Part shown: one piece after another, positions 1 through 15,600 of the stretch
Layout: every line of letters starts with the position of its first letter
How positions within the stretch are numbered: position 1 is the first letter of the stretch
DNA from: Siphonodentalium dalli
Taxonomy: Eukaryota; Mollusca; Scaphopoda; Gadilida; Siphonodentaliidae
Direction of reading: 5' to 3'
Assembly (NCBI GenBank): GCA_032622095.1
Contig: CP136062.1
Span: 225,756,578 to 225,820,577, forward strand
Length of the DNA: 64,000 nucleotides
Translations under genes and position numbers: made by a program
Notes under the pieces: generated by a model
The model's database searches: none
The model's input: only the letters and a program-made list of their open reading frames with translations
What the model was told of the DNA's origin: nothing

Positions 1-3000
1 CACTTTAAGATTATTTACCATTTCTATCTGATCACCCTATCGGAGTGTTTCACATCACTTTAAGATTATTCCCCATTCTATTTGATATCACCCTATCAGA
101 GTGTTTCACATCACTTTAAGATTATTCCCCATTCTATTTGATATCACCCTATCGGAGTGTTTCACATCACTTTAAGATTATTCCCCATTCTATTTGATCA
201 CCCTATCGGAGTGTTTCACATCACTTTAAGATTATTCGCCATTCTATTTGATATCACCCTAACGGAGTGTTTCACATCACTTTAAGATTATTCCCCATTC
301 TATTTGATATCACCCTATCGGAGTGTTTCACATCACTTTAAGATTATTCCCCATTCTATTTGATATCACCATATCGGAGTGTTTCACATCACTTTAAGAT
401 TATTCCCCATTCTATTTGATATCACCATATCGGAGTGTTTCACATCACTTTAAGATTATTCCCCATTTCTATTTGATATCACCCTATCGGAGTGTTTCAC
501 ATCACTTTAAGATTATTCCCCATTTCTATTTGATATCACCCTATCGGAGTGTTTCACATCACTTTAAGATTATTCGCCATTCTATTTGATATCACCCTAT
601 CGGAGTGTTTCACATCACTTTAAGATTATTCCCCATTCTATTTGATATCACCCTATCAGAGTGTTTCACATCACTTTAAGATTATTCCCCATTCTATTTG
701 ATATCACCCTATCGGAGTGTTTCACATCACTTTAAGATTATTCGCCATTCTATCTGATCACCCTATCGTAGTGTTTCACATCACTTTAAGATTATTCGCC
801 ATTCTATTTGATATCACCATGTCGGAGTGTTTCACATCACTTTAAGATTATTTACCATTTCTATTTGATCACCCTATCGGAGTGTTTCACATCACTTTAA
901 GATTATTCTCCATTCTATTTGATATCACCCTATCGGAGTGTTTCACATCACTTTAAGATTATTCTCCATTCTATTTGATATCACCCTATCGGAGTGTTTC
1001 ACATCACTTTAAGATTATTCCCCATTCTATTTTATATCACCCTATCGGAGTGTTTCACATCACTTTAAGATTATTCCCCATTCTATTTGATATCACCCTA
1101 TCGGAGTGTTTCACATCACTTTAAGATTATTCTCCATTCTATTTTATATCACCCTATCGGAGTGTTTCACATCACTTTAAGATTATTCCCCATTCTATTT
1201 GATCACCCTATCGGAGTGTTTCACATCACTTTAAGATTATTCGCCATTCTATTTGATATCACCCTATCGGAGTGTTTCACATCACTTTAAGATTATTCTC
1301 CATTCTATTTGATATCACCCTATCGGAGTGTTTCACATCACTTTAAGATTATTCACCATTCTATTTGATATCACCCTATCGGAGTGTTTCACATCACTTT
1401 AAGATTATTCCACATTCTATTTGATATCACCCTATCGGAGTGTTCCACATCACTTTAAGATTATTCTCCATTCTATTTGATATCACCCTATCGGAGTGTT
1501 TCACATCACTTTAAGATTATTCGCCATTCTATTTGATATCACCCTATCGGAGTGTTTCACATCACTTTAAGATTATTCCACATTCTATTTGATATCACCC
1601 TATCGGAGTGTTTCACATCACTTTAAGATTATTCTCCATTCTATTTGATCATCCTATCGGAGTGTTTCACATCACTTTAAGATTATTCCCCATTCTATTT
1701 GATATCACCCTATCGGAGAGTTTCACATCACTTTAAGATTATTCGCCATTCTATTTGATCACCCTGTCGGAGTGTTTCACATCACTTTAAGATTATTTGA
1801 CCATTCTATTTGATATCACCCTATCGGAGTGTTTCACATCACTTTAAGATTATTCCCCATTCTATTTGATCACCCTATCAGAGTGTTTCACATCACTTTA
1901 AGATTATTCCACATTCTATTTGATATCACCCTATCGGAGTGTTTCACATCACTTTAAGATTATTCTCCATTCTATTTGATATCACCCTATCGGAGTGTTT
2001 TACATCACTTTAAGATTATTCCCCATTCTATTTGATCACCCTATCGGAGTGTTTCACATCACTTTAAGATTATTCGCCATTCTATTTGATATCACCCTAT
2101 CGGAGTGTTTCACATCACTTTAAGATTATTCCCCATTCTATTTGATATCACCCTATCGGAGTGTTTCACATCACTTTAAGATTATTTACCATTTCTATTT
2201 GATCACCCTATCGGAGTGTTTCACATCATTTTAAGATTATTCCCCATTCTATTTGATATCACCCTATCGGAGTGTTTCACATCACTTTAAGATTATTCCC
2301 CATTCTATTTGATATCACCCTATCGGAGTGTCTCACATCACTTTAAGATTATTCGCCATTCTATTTGATATCACCCTATCGGAGTGTTTCACATCACTTT
2401 AAGATTATTCGCCATTCTATTTGATATCATCCTATCAGAGTGTTTCACATCACTTTAAGATTATTCGCCATTCTATTTGATATCACCCTATCGGAGTGTT
2501 TCACATCATTTTAAGATTATTCGCCATTCTATTTGATATCACCCTATCGGAGTGTTTCACATCACTTTAAGATTATTCGCCATTCTATTTGATATCACCC
2601 TATCGGAGTGTTTCACATCACTTTAAGATTATTCTCCATTCTATTTGATATCACCCTATCGGAGTGTTTCACATCACTTTAAGATTATTCGCCATTCTAT
2701 TTGATATCACCCTATCGGAGTGTTTCACATCACTTTAAGATTATTCCCCATTCTATTTTATATCACCCTATCGGAGTGTTCCACATCACTTTAAGATTAT
2801 TCGCCATTCTATTTGATATCACCCTATCGGAGTGTTTCACATCACTTTAAGATTAATCGCCATTCTATTTGATATCACCCTATCGGAGTGTTTCACATCA
2901 CTTTAAGATTATTCTCCATTCTATTTGATATCACCCTATCGGAGTGTTTCACATCACTTTAAGATTATTCTCCATTCTATTTGATATCACCCTGTCGGAG

Positions 3001-6000
3001 TGTTTCACATCACTTTAAGATTATTCGCCATTCTATTTGATATCACCCTATCGGAGTGTTTCACATCACTTTAAGATTAATCGCCATTCTATTTGATATC
3101 ACCCTATCGGAGTGTTTCACATCACTTTAAGATTATTCTCCATTCTATTTGATATCACCCTATCGGAGTGTTTCACATCACTTTAAGATTATTCGCCATT
3201 CTATTTGATATCACCCTATCGGAGTGTTTCACATCACTTTAAGATTATTCTCCATTCTATTTGATATCACCCTATCGGAGTGTTTCACATCACTTTAAGA
3301 TTATTCGCCATTCTATTTGATATCACCCTATCGGAGTGTTTCACATCACTTTAAGATTATTCCCCATTCTATTTTATATCACCCTATCGGAGTGTTCCAC
3401 ATCACTTTAAGATTATTCGCCATTCTATTTGATATCACCCTATCGGAGTGTTTCACATCACTTTAAGATTAATCGCCATTCTATTTGATATCACCCTATC
3501 GGAGTGTTTCACATCACTTTAAGATTATTCTCCATTCTATTTGATATCACCCTATCGGAGTGTTTCACATCACTTTAAGATTATTCTCCATTCTATTTGA
3601 TATCACCCTGTCGGAGTGTTTCACATCACTTTAAGATTATTCGCCATTCTATTTGATATCACCCTATCGGAGTGTTTCACATCACTTTAAGATTATTCTC
3701 CATTCTATTTGATATCACCCTATCGGAGTGTTTCACATCACTTTAAGATTATTCGCCATTCTATTTGATATCACCCTATCGGAGTGTTCCACATCACTTT
3801 AAGATTATTCTCCATTCTATTTGATATCACCCTATCGGAGTGTTTCACATCACTTTAAGATTATTCGCCATTCTATTTGATATCACCCTATCGGAGTGTT
3901 TCACATCACTTTAAGATTATTCCACATTCTATTTGATATCACCCTATCGGAGTGTTTCACATCACTTTAAGATTATTCTCCATTCTATTTGATCATCCTA
4001 TCGGAGTGTTTCACATCACTTTAAGATTATTCCCCATTCTATTTGATATCACCCTATCGGAGAGTTTCACATCACTTTAAGATTATTCGCCATTCTATTT
4101 GATCACCCTGTCGGAGTGTTTCACATCACTTTAAGATTATTTGACCATTCTATTTGATATCACCCTATCGGAGTGTTTCACATCACTTTAAGATTATTCC
4201 CCATTCTATTTGATCACCCTATCAGAGTGTTTCACATCACTTTAAGATTATTCCACATTCTATTTGATATCACCCTATCGGAGTGTTTCACATCACTTTA
4301 AGATTATTCTCCATTCTATTTGATATCACCCTATCGGAGTGTTTTACATCACTTTAAGATTATTCCCCATTCTATTTGATCACCCTATCGGAGTGTTTCA
4401 CATCACTTTAAGATTATTCGCCATTCTATTTGATATCACCCTATCGGAGTGTTTCACATCACTTTAAGATTATTCCCCATTCTATTTGATATCACCCTAT
4501 CGGAGTGTTTCACATCACTTTAAGATTATTTACCATTTCTATTTGATCACCCTATCGGAGTGTTTCACATCATTTTAAGATTATTCCCCATTCTATTTGA
4601 TATCACCCTATCGGAGTGTTTCACATCACTTTAAGATTATTCCCCATTCTATTTGATATCACCCTATCGGAGTGTCTCACATCACTTTAAGATTATTCGC
4701 CATTCTATTTGATATCACCCTATCGGAGTGTTTCACATCACTTTAAGATTATTCGCCATTCTATTTGATATCATCCTATCAGAGTGTTTCACATCACTTT
4801 AAGATTATTCGCCATTCTATTTGATATCACCCTATCGGAGTGTTTCACATCATTTTAAGATTATTCGCCATTCTATTTGATATCACCCTATCGGAGTGTT
4901 TCACATCACTTTAAGATTATTCGCCATTCTATTTGATATCACCCTATCGGAGTGTTTCACATCACTTTAAGATTATTCTCCATTCTATTTGATATCACCC
5001 TATCGGAGTGTTTCACATCACTTTAAGATTATTCGCCATTCTATTTGATATCACCCTATCGGAGTGTTTCACATCACTTTAAGATTATTCCCCATTCTAT
5101 TTTATATCACCCTATCGGAGTGTTCCACATCACTTTAAGATTATTCGCCATTCTATTTGATATCACCCTATCGGAGTGTTTCACATCACTTTAAGATTAA
5201 TCGCCATTCTATTTGATATCACCCTATCGGAGTGTTTCACATCACTTTAAGATTATTCTCCATTCTATTTGATATCACCCTATCGGAGTGTTTCACATCA
5301 CTTTAAGATTATTCTCCATTCTATTTGATATCACCCTGTCGGAGTGTTTCACATCACTTTAAGATTATTCGCCATTCTATTTGATATCACCCTATCGGAG
5401 TGTTTCACATCACTTTAAGATTATTCCCCATTCTATTTGATATCACCCTATCGGAGTGTTTCACATCACTTTAAGATTATTCTCCATTCTATTTGATATC
5501 ACCCTATCGGAGTGTTTCACATCACTTTAAGATTATTCTCCATTCTATTTGATATCACCCTGTCGGAGTGTTTCACATCACTTTAAGATTATTCTCCATT
5601 CTATTTGATATCACCCTGTCGGAGTGTTTCACATCACTTTAAGATTATTCCCCATTCTATTTGATATCACCCTATCAGAGTGTTTCACATCACTTTAAGA
5701 TTATTCCCCATTCTATTTGATATCACCCTATCAGAGTGTTTCACATCACTTTAAGATTATTCGCCATTCTATTTGATATCACCCTACCGGAGTGTTTCAC
5801 ATCACTTTAAGATTATTCTCCATTCTATTTGATATCACCCTGTCGGAGTGTTTCACATCACTTTAAGATTATTCGCCATTCTATTTGATATCACCCTATC
5901 GGAGTGTTTCACATCACTTTAAGATTATTCCCCATTCTATTTGATATCACCCTATCGGAGTGTTTCACATCACTTTAAGATTATTCTCCATTCTATTTGA

Positions 6001-9000
6001 TATCACCCTATCGGAGTGTTTCACATCACTTTAAGATTATTCTCCATTCTATTTGATATCACCCTGTCGGAGTGTTTCACATCACTTTAAGATTATTCTC
6101 CATTCTATTTGATATCACCCTATCGGAGTGTTTCACATCACTTTAAGATTATTCGCCATTCTATTTGATATCACCCTATCGGAGTGTTTCACATCACTTT
6201 AAGATTATTCGCCATTCTATTTGATATCACCATATCGGAGTGTTTCACATCACTTTAAGATTATTCGCCATTCTATTTGATATCACCCTATCGGAGTGTT
6301 TCACATCACTTTAAGATTATTCCCCATTCTATTTGATATCACCCTATTGGAGTGTTTCACATCACTTTAAGATTATTCCCCATTCTATTTGATATCACCC
6401 TATCGGAGTGTTTCACATCACTTTAAGATTATTCGCCATTCTATTTGATATCACCCTATCGGAGTGTTTCACATCACTTTAAGATTATTTGCCATTCTAT
6501 TTGATATCACCCTATCGGAGTGTTTCACTTAACTTTAAGATTATTCCCCATTCTATTTGATCACCCTATCGGAGTGTTTCACATCACTTTAAGATTATTC
6601 GCCATTCTATTTGATATCACCCTATCGGAGTGTTTCACATCACTTTAAGATTATTCTCCATTCTATTTGATCACCCTATCGGAGTGTTTCACATCACTTT
6701 AAGATTATTCGCCATTCTATTTGATATCACCCTATCGGAGTGTTTCACATCACTTTAAGATTATTCCCCATTCTATTTGATATCACCCTATCGGAGTGTT
6801 TCACATCACTTTAAGATTATTCCCCATTCTATTTGATATCACCCTATCAGAGTGTTTCACATCACTTTAAGATTATTCCCCATTCTATTTGATATCACCC
6901 TATCGGAGTGTTTCACATCACTTTAAGATTATTCGCCATTCTATTTGATATCACCCTATCGGAGTGTTTCACATCACTTTAAGATTATTCCCCATTCTAT
7001 TTGATATCACCCTATCGGAGTGTTTCACATCACTTTAAGATTATTCGCCATTCTATTTGATATCACCTATCGGAGTGTTTCACATCACTTTAAGATTATT
7101 CCCCATTCTATTTGATATCACCCTATCGGAGTGTTTCACATCACTTTAAGATTATTCTCCATTCTATTTGATATCACCCTATCGGAGTGTTTCACATCAC
7201 TTTAAGATTATTCGCCATTCTATTTGATATCACCCTATAGGAGTGTTTCACATCACTTTAAGATTATTCCCCATTCTATTTGATATCACCCTATCGGATT
7301 GTTTCACATCACTTTAAGATTATTCTCCATTCAATTTGATATCACCCTATCGGAGTGTTTCACATCACTTTAAGATTATTCGCCATTCTGTTTGATATCA
7401 CCCTATCGGAGTGTTTCACATCACTTTAAGATTATTCTCCATTCTATTTGATAACACCCTGTCGGAGTGTTTCACATCACTTTAAGATTATTCGCCATTC
7501 TATTTGATATCACCCTATCGGAGTGTTTCACATCACTTTAAGATTATTCTCCATTCTATTTGATATCACCCTATCGGAGTGTTTCACATCACTTTAACAT
7601 TATTCGCCATTCTATTTGATATCACCCTACCGGAGTGTTTCACATCACTTTAAGATTATTCGCCATTCTATCTGATCACCCTATCGAGTGTTCCACATCA
7701 CTTTAAGATTATTCTCCATTCTATTTGATCACCCTATCGAGTGTTCCACATCACTTTAAGATTATTCGCCATTCTATTTGATATCACCCTATGGGAGTGT
7801 TTCACATCACTTTAAGATTATTCGCCATTCTATTTGATATCACCCTATGGGAGTGTTTCACATCACTTTAAGATTATTCCCCATTCTATTTGATATCACC
7901 CTATCGGAGTGTTTCACATCACTTTAAGATTATTCGCCATTCTATTTGATATCACCCTATCGGAGTGTTTCACATCACTTTAAGATAATTCTCCATTCTA
8001 TTTGATCACCATATCGGAGTGTTTCACATCACTTTAAGATTATTCGCCATTCTATTTGATATCACCCTATCGGAGTGTTTCACATCACTTTAAGATTATT
8101 CTCCATTCTATTTGATCACCATATCGGAGTGTTTCACATCACTTTAAGATTATTCTCCATTCTATTTGATATCACCCTATCGGAGTGTTTCACATCACTT
8201 TAAGATTATTCCCCATTCTATTTGATATCACCCTATCGGAGTGTTTCACATCACTTTAAGATTATTCGCCATTCTATTTGATATCACCCTATCGGAGTGT
8301 TGCACATCACTTTAAGATTATTCTCCATTCTATTTAATATCACCCTATCGGAGTGTTTCACATCACTTTAAGATTATTCTCCATTCTATTTGATATCACC
8401 CTATCGGAGTGTTTCACATCATTTTAAGATTATTCCCCATTCTATTTGATATCACCCTATCAGAGTGTTTCACATCACTTTAAGATTATTCTCCATTCTA
8501 TTTGATATCACCCTATCGGAGTGTTTCACATCACTTTAAGATTATTCCCCAATCTATTTGATATCACCCTATCGGAGTGTTCCACATCACTTTAAGATTA
8601 TTCCCCATTCTATTTGATATCACCCTATCGGAGTGTTTCACATCACTTTAAGATTATTCCCCATTCTATTTGATATCACCCTATCGGAGTGTTTCACATC
8701 ACTTTAAGATTATTCCCCATTTCTATTTGATATCACCCTATCGGAGTGTTTCACATCACTTTAAGATTATTCCCCATTTCTATTTGATATCACCCTATCG
8801 GAGTGTTTCACATCACTTTAAGATTATTCGCCATTCTATTTGATATCACCCTATCGGAGTGTTTCACATCACTTTAAGATTATTCCCCATTCTATTTGAT
8901 ATCACCCTATCAGAGTGTTTCACATCACTTTAAGATTATTCCCCATTCTATTTGATATCACCCTATCGGAGTGTTTCACATCACTTTAAGATTATTCGCC

Positions 9001-9646
9001 ATTCTATCTGATCACCCTATCGTAGTGTTTCACATCACTTTAAGATTATTCGCCATTCTATTTGATATCACCATGTCGGAGTGTTTCACATCACTTTAAG
9101 ATTATTTACCATTTCTATTTGATCACCCTATCGGAGTGTTTCACATCACTTTAAGATTATTCGCCATTCTATTTGATCACCCTATCGGAGTGTTTCACAT
9201 CACTTTAAGATTATTCTCCATTCTATTTGATATCACCCTATCGGAGTGTTTCACATCACTTTAAGATTATTCCCCATTCTATTTGATCACTCTATCGGAG
9301 TGTTTCACATCACTTTAAGATTATTCTCCATTCTATTTGATATCACCCTATCGGAGTGTTTCACATCACTTTAAGATTATTCGCCATTCTATTTGATATC
9401 ACCCTGTCGGAGTGTTTCACATCACTTTAAGATTATTCCCCATTCTATTTGATATCACCATATCGGAGTGTTTCACATCACTTTAAGATTATTCCCCATT
9501 CTATTTCATATCACCCTATCGGAGTGTTTCACATCACTTTAAGATTATTCCCCATTCTATTTCAAATCACCCTATCGGAGTGTTTCACATCACTTTAAGA
9601 TTATTCCCCATTCTATTTGATATCACCCTATCGGAGTGTTTCACAT
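1..9646. repeat. Higher-order satellite repeat, copy 1
   Basis: The run of unit variants starting at position 1 reappears at 9647 and 18845 in the same order, so about 170 units form one higher-order unit. Copy 1 is the longest version. It contains two units near 3.5 kb, four units at about 8300-8525 and two units near 8.6-8.7 kb that are absent from copy 2, which accounts exactly for the 448-bp length difference (8 x 56). Confidence 0.93.
1441..5419. repeat. Nested 2344-bp duplication inside the higher-order unit
   Basis: About 1.6 kb at 1441-3075 is repeated at 3785-5419 with offset 2344. For example, the GATCATCC variant sits at 1647 and at 3991. The same nested pair occurs in copy 2 (11293 and 13525) and copy 3 (20491 and 22724), with offsets of 2232 and 2233. 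The duplication is therefore older than the 9.6-kb amplification. Confidence 0.88.
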
Positions 9647-12600
9647 CACTTTAAGATTATTTACCATTTCTATCTGATCACCCTATCGGAGTGTTTCACA
9701 TCACTTTAAGATTATTCCCCATTCTATTTGATATCACCCTATCAGAGTGTTTCACATCACTTTAAGATTATTCCCCATTCTATTTGATATCACCCTATCG
9801 GAGTGTTTCACATCACTTTAAGATTATTCCCCATTCTATTTGATCACCCTATCGGAGTGTTTCACATCACTTTAAGATTATTCGCCATTCTATTTGATAT
9901 CACCCTAACGGAGTGTTTCACATCACTTTAAGATTATTCCCCATTCTATTTGATATCACCCTATCGGAGTGTTTCACATCACTTTAAGATTATTCCCCAT
10001 TCTATTTGATATCACCATATCGGAGTGTTTCACATCACTTTAAGATTATTCCCCATTCTATTTGATATCACCATATCGGAGTGTTTCACATCACTTTAAG
10101 ATTATTCCCCATTTCTATTTGATATCACCCTATCGGAGTGTTTCACATCACTTTAAGATTATTCCCCATTTCTATTTGATATCACCCTATCGGAGTGTTT
10201 CACATCACTTTAAGATTATTCGCCATTCTATTTGATATCACCCTATCGGAGTGTTTCACATCACTTTAAGATTATTCCCCATTCTATTTGATATCACCCT
10301 ATCAGAGTGTTTCACATCACTTTAAGATTATTCCCCATTCTATTTGATATCACCCTATCGGAGTGTTTCACATCACTTTAAGATTATTCGCCATTCTATC
10401 TGATCACCCTATCGTAGTGTTTCACATCACTTTAAGATTATTCGCCATTCTATTTGATATCACCATGTCGGAGTGTTTCACATCACTTTAAGATTATTTA
10501 CCATTTCTATTTGATCACCCTATCGGAGTGTTTCACATCACTTTAAGATTATTCTCCATTCTATTTGATATCACCCTATCGGAGTGTTTCACATCACTTT
10601 AAGATTATTCTCCATTCTATTTGATATCACCCTATCGGAGTGTTTCACATCACTTTAAGATTATTCCCCATTCTATTTTATATCACCCTATCGGAGTGTT
10701 TCACATCACTTTAAGATTATTCCCCATTCTATTTGATATCACCCTATCGGAGTGTTTCACATCACTTTAAGATTATTCTCCATTCTATTTTATATCACCC
10801 TATCGGAGTGTTTCACATCACTTTAAGATTATTCCCCATTCTATTTGATCACCCTATCGGAGTGTTTCACATCACTTTAAGATTATTCGCCATTCTATTT
10901 GATATCACCCTATCGGAGTGTTTCACATCACTTTAAGATTATTCTCCATTCTATTTGATATCACCCTATCGGAGTGTTTCACATCACTTTAAGATTATTC
11001 ACCATTCTATTTGATATCACCCTATCGGAGTGTTTCACATCACTTTAAGATTATTCCACATTCTATTTGATATCACCCTATCGGAGTGTTCCACATCACT
11101 TTAAGATTATTCTCCATTCTATTTGATATCACCCTATCGGAGTGTTTCACATCACTTTAAGATTATTCGCCATTCTATTTGATATCACCCTATCGGAGTG
11201 TTTCACATCACTTTAAGATTATTCCACATTCTATTTGATATCACCCTATCGGAGTGTTTCACATCACTTTAAGATTATTCTCCATTCTATTTGATCATCC
11301 TATCGGAGTGTTTCACATCACTTTAAGATTATTCCCCATTCTATTTGATATCACCCTATCGGAGAGTTTCACATCACTTTAAGATTATTCGCCATTCTAT
11401 TTGATCACCCTGTCGGAGTGTTTCACATCACTTTAAGATTATTTGACCATTCTATTTGATATCACCCTATCGGAGTGTTTCACATCACTTTAAGATTATT
11501 CCCCATTCTATTTGATCACCCTATCAGAGTGTTTCACATCACTTTAAGATTATTCCACATTCTATTTGATATCACCCTATCGGAGTGTTTCACATCACTT
11601 TAAGATTATTCTCCATTCTATTTGATATCACCCTATCGGAGTGTTTTACATCACTTTAAGATTATTCCCCATTCTATTTGATCACCCTATCGGAGTGTTT
11701 CACATCACTTTAAGATTATTCGCCATTCTATTTGATATCACCCTATCGGAGTGTTTCACATCACTTTAAGATTATTCCCCATTCTATTTGATATCACCCT
11801 ATCGGAGTGTTTCACATCACTTTAAGATTATTTACCATTTCTATTTGATCACCCTATCGGAGTGTTTCACATCATTTTAAGATTATTCCCCATTCTATTT
11901 GATATCACCCTATCGGAGTGTTTCACATCACTTTAAGATTATTCCCCATTCTATTTGATATCACCCTATCGGAGTGTCTCACATCACTTTAAGATTATTC
12001 GCCATTCTATTTGATATCACCCTATCGGAGTGTTTCACATCACTTTAAGATTATTCGCCATTCTATTTGATATCATCCTATCAGAGTGTTTCACATCACT
12101 TTAAGATTATTCGCCATTCTATTTGATATCACCCTATCGGAGTGTTTCACATCATTTTAAGATTATTCGCCATTCTATTTGATATCACCCTATCGGAGTG
12201 TTTCACATCACTTTAAGATTATTCGCCATTCTATTTGATATCACCCTATCGGAGTGTTTCACATCACTTTAAGATTATTCTCCATTCTATTTGATATCAC
12301 CCTATCGGAGTGTTTCACATCACTTTAAGATTATTCGCCATTCTATTTGATATCACCCTATCGGAGTGTTTCACATCACTTTAAGATTATTCCCCATTCT
12401 ATTTTATATCACCCTATCGGAGTGTTCCACATCACTTTAAGATTATTCGCCATTCTATTTGATATCACCCTATCGGAGTGTTTCACATCACTTTAAGATT
12501 AATCGCCATTCTATTTGATATCACCCTATCGGAGTGTTTCACATCACTTTAAGATTATTCTCCATTCTATTTGATATCACCCTATCGGAGTGTTTCACAT

Positions 12601-15600
12601 CACTTTAAGATTATTCTCCATTCTATTTGATATCACCCTGTCGGAGTGTTTCACATCACTTTAAGATTATTCGCCATTCTATTTGATATCACCCTATCGG
12701 AGTGTTTCACATCACTTTAAGATTAATCGCCATTCTATTTGATATCACCCTATCGGAGTGTTTCACATCACTTTAAGATTATTCTCCATTCTATTTGATA
12801 TCACCCTATCGGAGTGTTTCACATCACTTTAAGATTATTCGCCATTCTATTTGATATCACCCTATCGGAGTGTTTCACATCACTTTAAGATTATTCTCCA
12901 TTCTATTTGATATCACCCTATCGGAGTGTTTCACATCACTTTAAGATTATTCGCCATTCTATTTGATATCACCCTATCGGAGTGTTTCACATCACTTTAA
13001 GATTATTCCCCATTCTATTTTATATCACCCTATCGGAGTGTTCCACATCACTTTAAGATTATTCGCCATTCTATTTGATATCACCCTATCGGAGTGTTTC
13101 ACATCACTTTAAGATTAATCGCCATTCTATTTGATATCACCCTATCGGAGTGTTTCACATCACTTTAAGATTATTCGCCATTCTATTTGATATCACCCTA
13201 TCGGAGTGTTTCACATCACTTTAAGATTATTCTCCATTCTATTTGATATCACCCTATCGGAGTGTTTCACATCACTTTAAGATTATTCGCCATTCTATTT
13301 GATATCACCCTATCGGAGTGTTCCACATCACTTTAAGATTATTCTCCATTCTATTTGATATCACCCTATCGGAGTGTTTCACATCACTTTAAGATTATTC
13401 GCCATTCTATTTGATATCACCCTATCGGAGTGTTTCACATCACTTTAAGATTATTCCACATTCTATTTGATATCACCCTATCGGAGTGTTTCACATCACT
13501 TTAAGATTATTCTCCATTCTATTTGATCATCCTATCGGAGTGTTTCACATCACTTTAAGATTATTCCCCATTCTATTTGATATCACCCTATCGGAGAGTT
13601 TCACATCACTTTAAGATTATTCGCCATTCTATTTGATCACCCTGTCGGAGTGTTTCACATCACTTTAAGATTATTTGACCATTCTATTTGATATCACCCT
13701 ATCGGAGTGTTTCACATCACTTTAAGATTATTCCCCATTCTATTTGATCACCCTATCAGAGTGTTTCACATCACTTTAAGATTATTCCACATTCTATTTG
13801 ATATCACCCTATCGGAGTGTTTCACATCACTTTAAGATTATTCTCCATTCTATTTGATATCACCCTATCGGAGTGTTTTACATCACTTTAAGATTATTCC
13901 CCATTCTATTTGATCACCCTATCGGAGTGTTTCACATCACTTTAAGATTATTCGCCATTCTATTTGATATCACCCTATCGGAGTGTTTCACATCACTTTA
14001 AGATTATTCCCCATTCTATTTGATATCACCCTATCGGAGTGTTTCACATCACTTTAAGATTATTTACCATTTCTATTTGATCACCCTATCGGAGTGTTTC
14101 ACATCATTTTAAGATTATTCCCCATTCTATTTGATATCACCCTATCGGAGTGTTTCACATCACTTTAAGATTATTCCCCATTCTATTTGATATCACCCTA
14201 TCGGAGTGTCTCACATCACTTTAAGATTATTCGCCATTCTATTTGATATCACCCTATCGGAGTGTTTCACATCACTTTAAGATTATTCGCCATTCTATTT
14301 GATATCATCCTATCAGAGTGTTTCACATCACTTTAAGATTATTCGCCATTCTATTTGATATCACCCTATCGGAGTGTTTCACATCATTTTAAGATTATTC
14401 GCCATTCTATTTGATATCACCCTATCGGAGTGTTTCACATCACTTTAAGATTATTCGCCATTCTATTTGATATCACCCTATCGGAGTGTTTCACATCACT
14501 TTAAGATTATTCTCCATTCTATTTGATATCACCCTATCGGAGTGTTTCACATCACTTTAAGATTATTCGCCATTCTATTTGATATCACCCTATCGGAGTG
14601 TTTCACATCACTTTAAGATTATTCCCCATTCTATTTTATATCACCCTATCGGAGTGTTCCACATCACTTTAAGATTATTCGCCATTCTATTTGATATCAC
14701 CCTATCGGAGTGTTTCACATCACTTTAAGATTAATCGCCATTCTATTTGATATCACCCTATCGGAGTGTTTCACATCACTTTAAGATTATTCTCCATTCT
14801 ATTTGATATCACCCTATCGGAGTGTTTCACATCACTTTAAGATTATTCTCCATTCTATTTGATATCACCCTGTCGGAGTGTTTCACATCACTTTAAGATT
14901 ATTCGCCATTCTATTTGATATCACCCTATCGGAGTGTTTCACATCACTTTAAGATTATTCCCCATTCTATTTGATATCACCCTATCGGAGTGTTTCACAT
15001 CACTTTAAGATTATTCTCCATTCTATTTGATATCACCCTATCGGAGTGTTTCACATCACTTTAAGATTATTCTCCATTCTATTTGATATCACCCTGTCGG
15101 AGTGTTTCACATCACTTTAAGATTATTCTCCATTCTATTTGATATCACCCTGTCGGAGTGTTTCACATCACTTTAAGATTATTCCCCATTCTATTTGATA
15201 TCACCCTATCAGAGTGTTTCACATCACTTTAAGATTATTCCCCATTCTATTTGATATCACCCTATCAGAGTGTTTCACATCACTTTAAGATTATTCGCCA
15301 TTCTATTTGATATCACCCTACCGGAGTGTTTCACATCACTTTAAGATTATTCTCCATTCTATTTGATATCACCCTGTCGGAGTGTTTCACATCACTTTAA
15401 GATTATTCGCCATTCTATTTGATATCACCCTATCGGAGTGTTTCACATCACTTTAAGATTATTCCCCATTCTATTTGATATCACCCTATCGGAGTGTTTC
15501 ACATCACTTTAAGATTATTCTCCATTCTATTTGATATCACCCTATCGGAGTGTTTCACATCACTTTAAGATTATTCTCCATTCTATTTGATATCACCCTG

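Noticed and set aside
1087-1290. A 67-codon open frame, repeated exactly at 10733 and 19931
   Set aside because: It is made only of satellite units and begins at a TTG; the exact copies follow the 9.6-kb higher-order repeat, not gene conservation.
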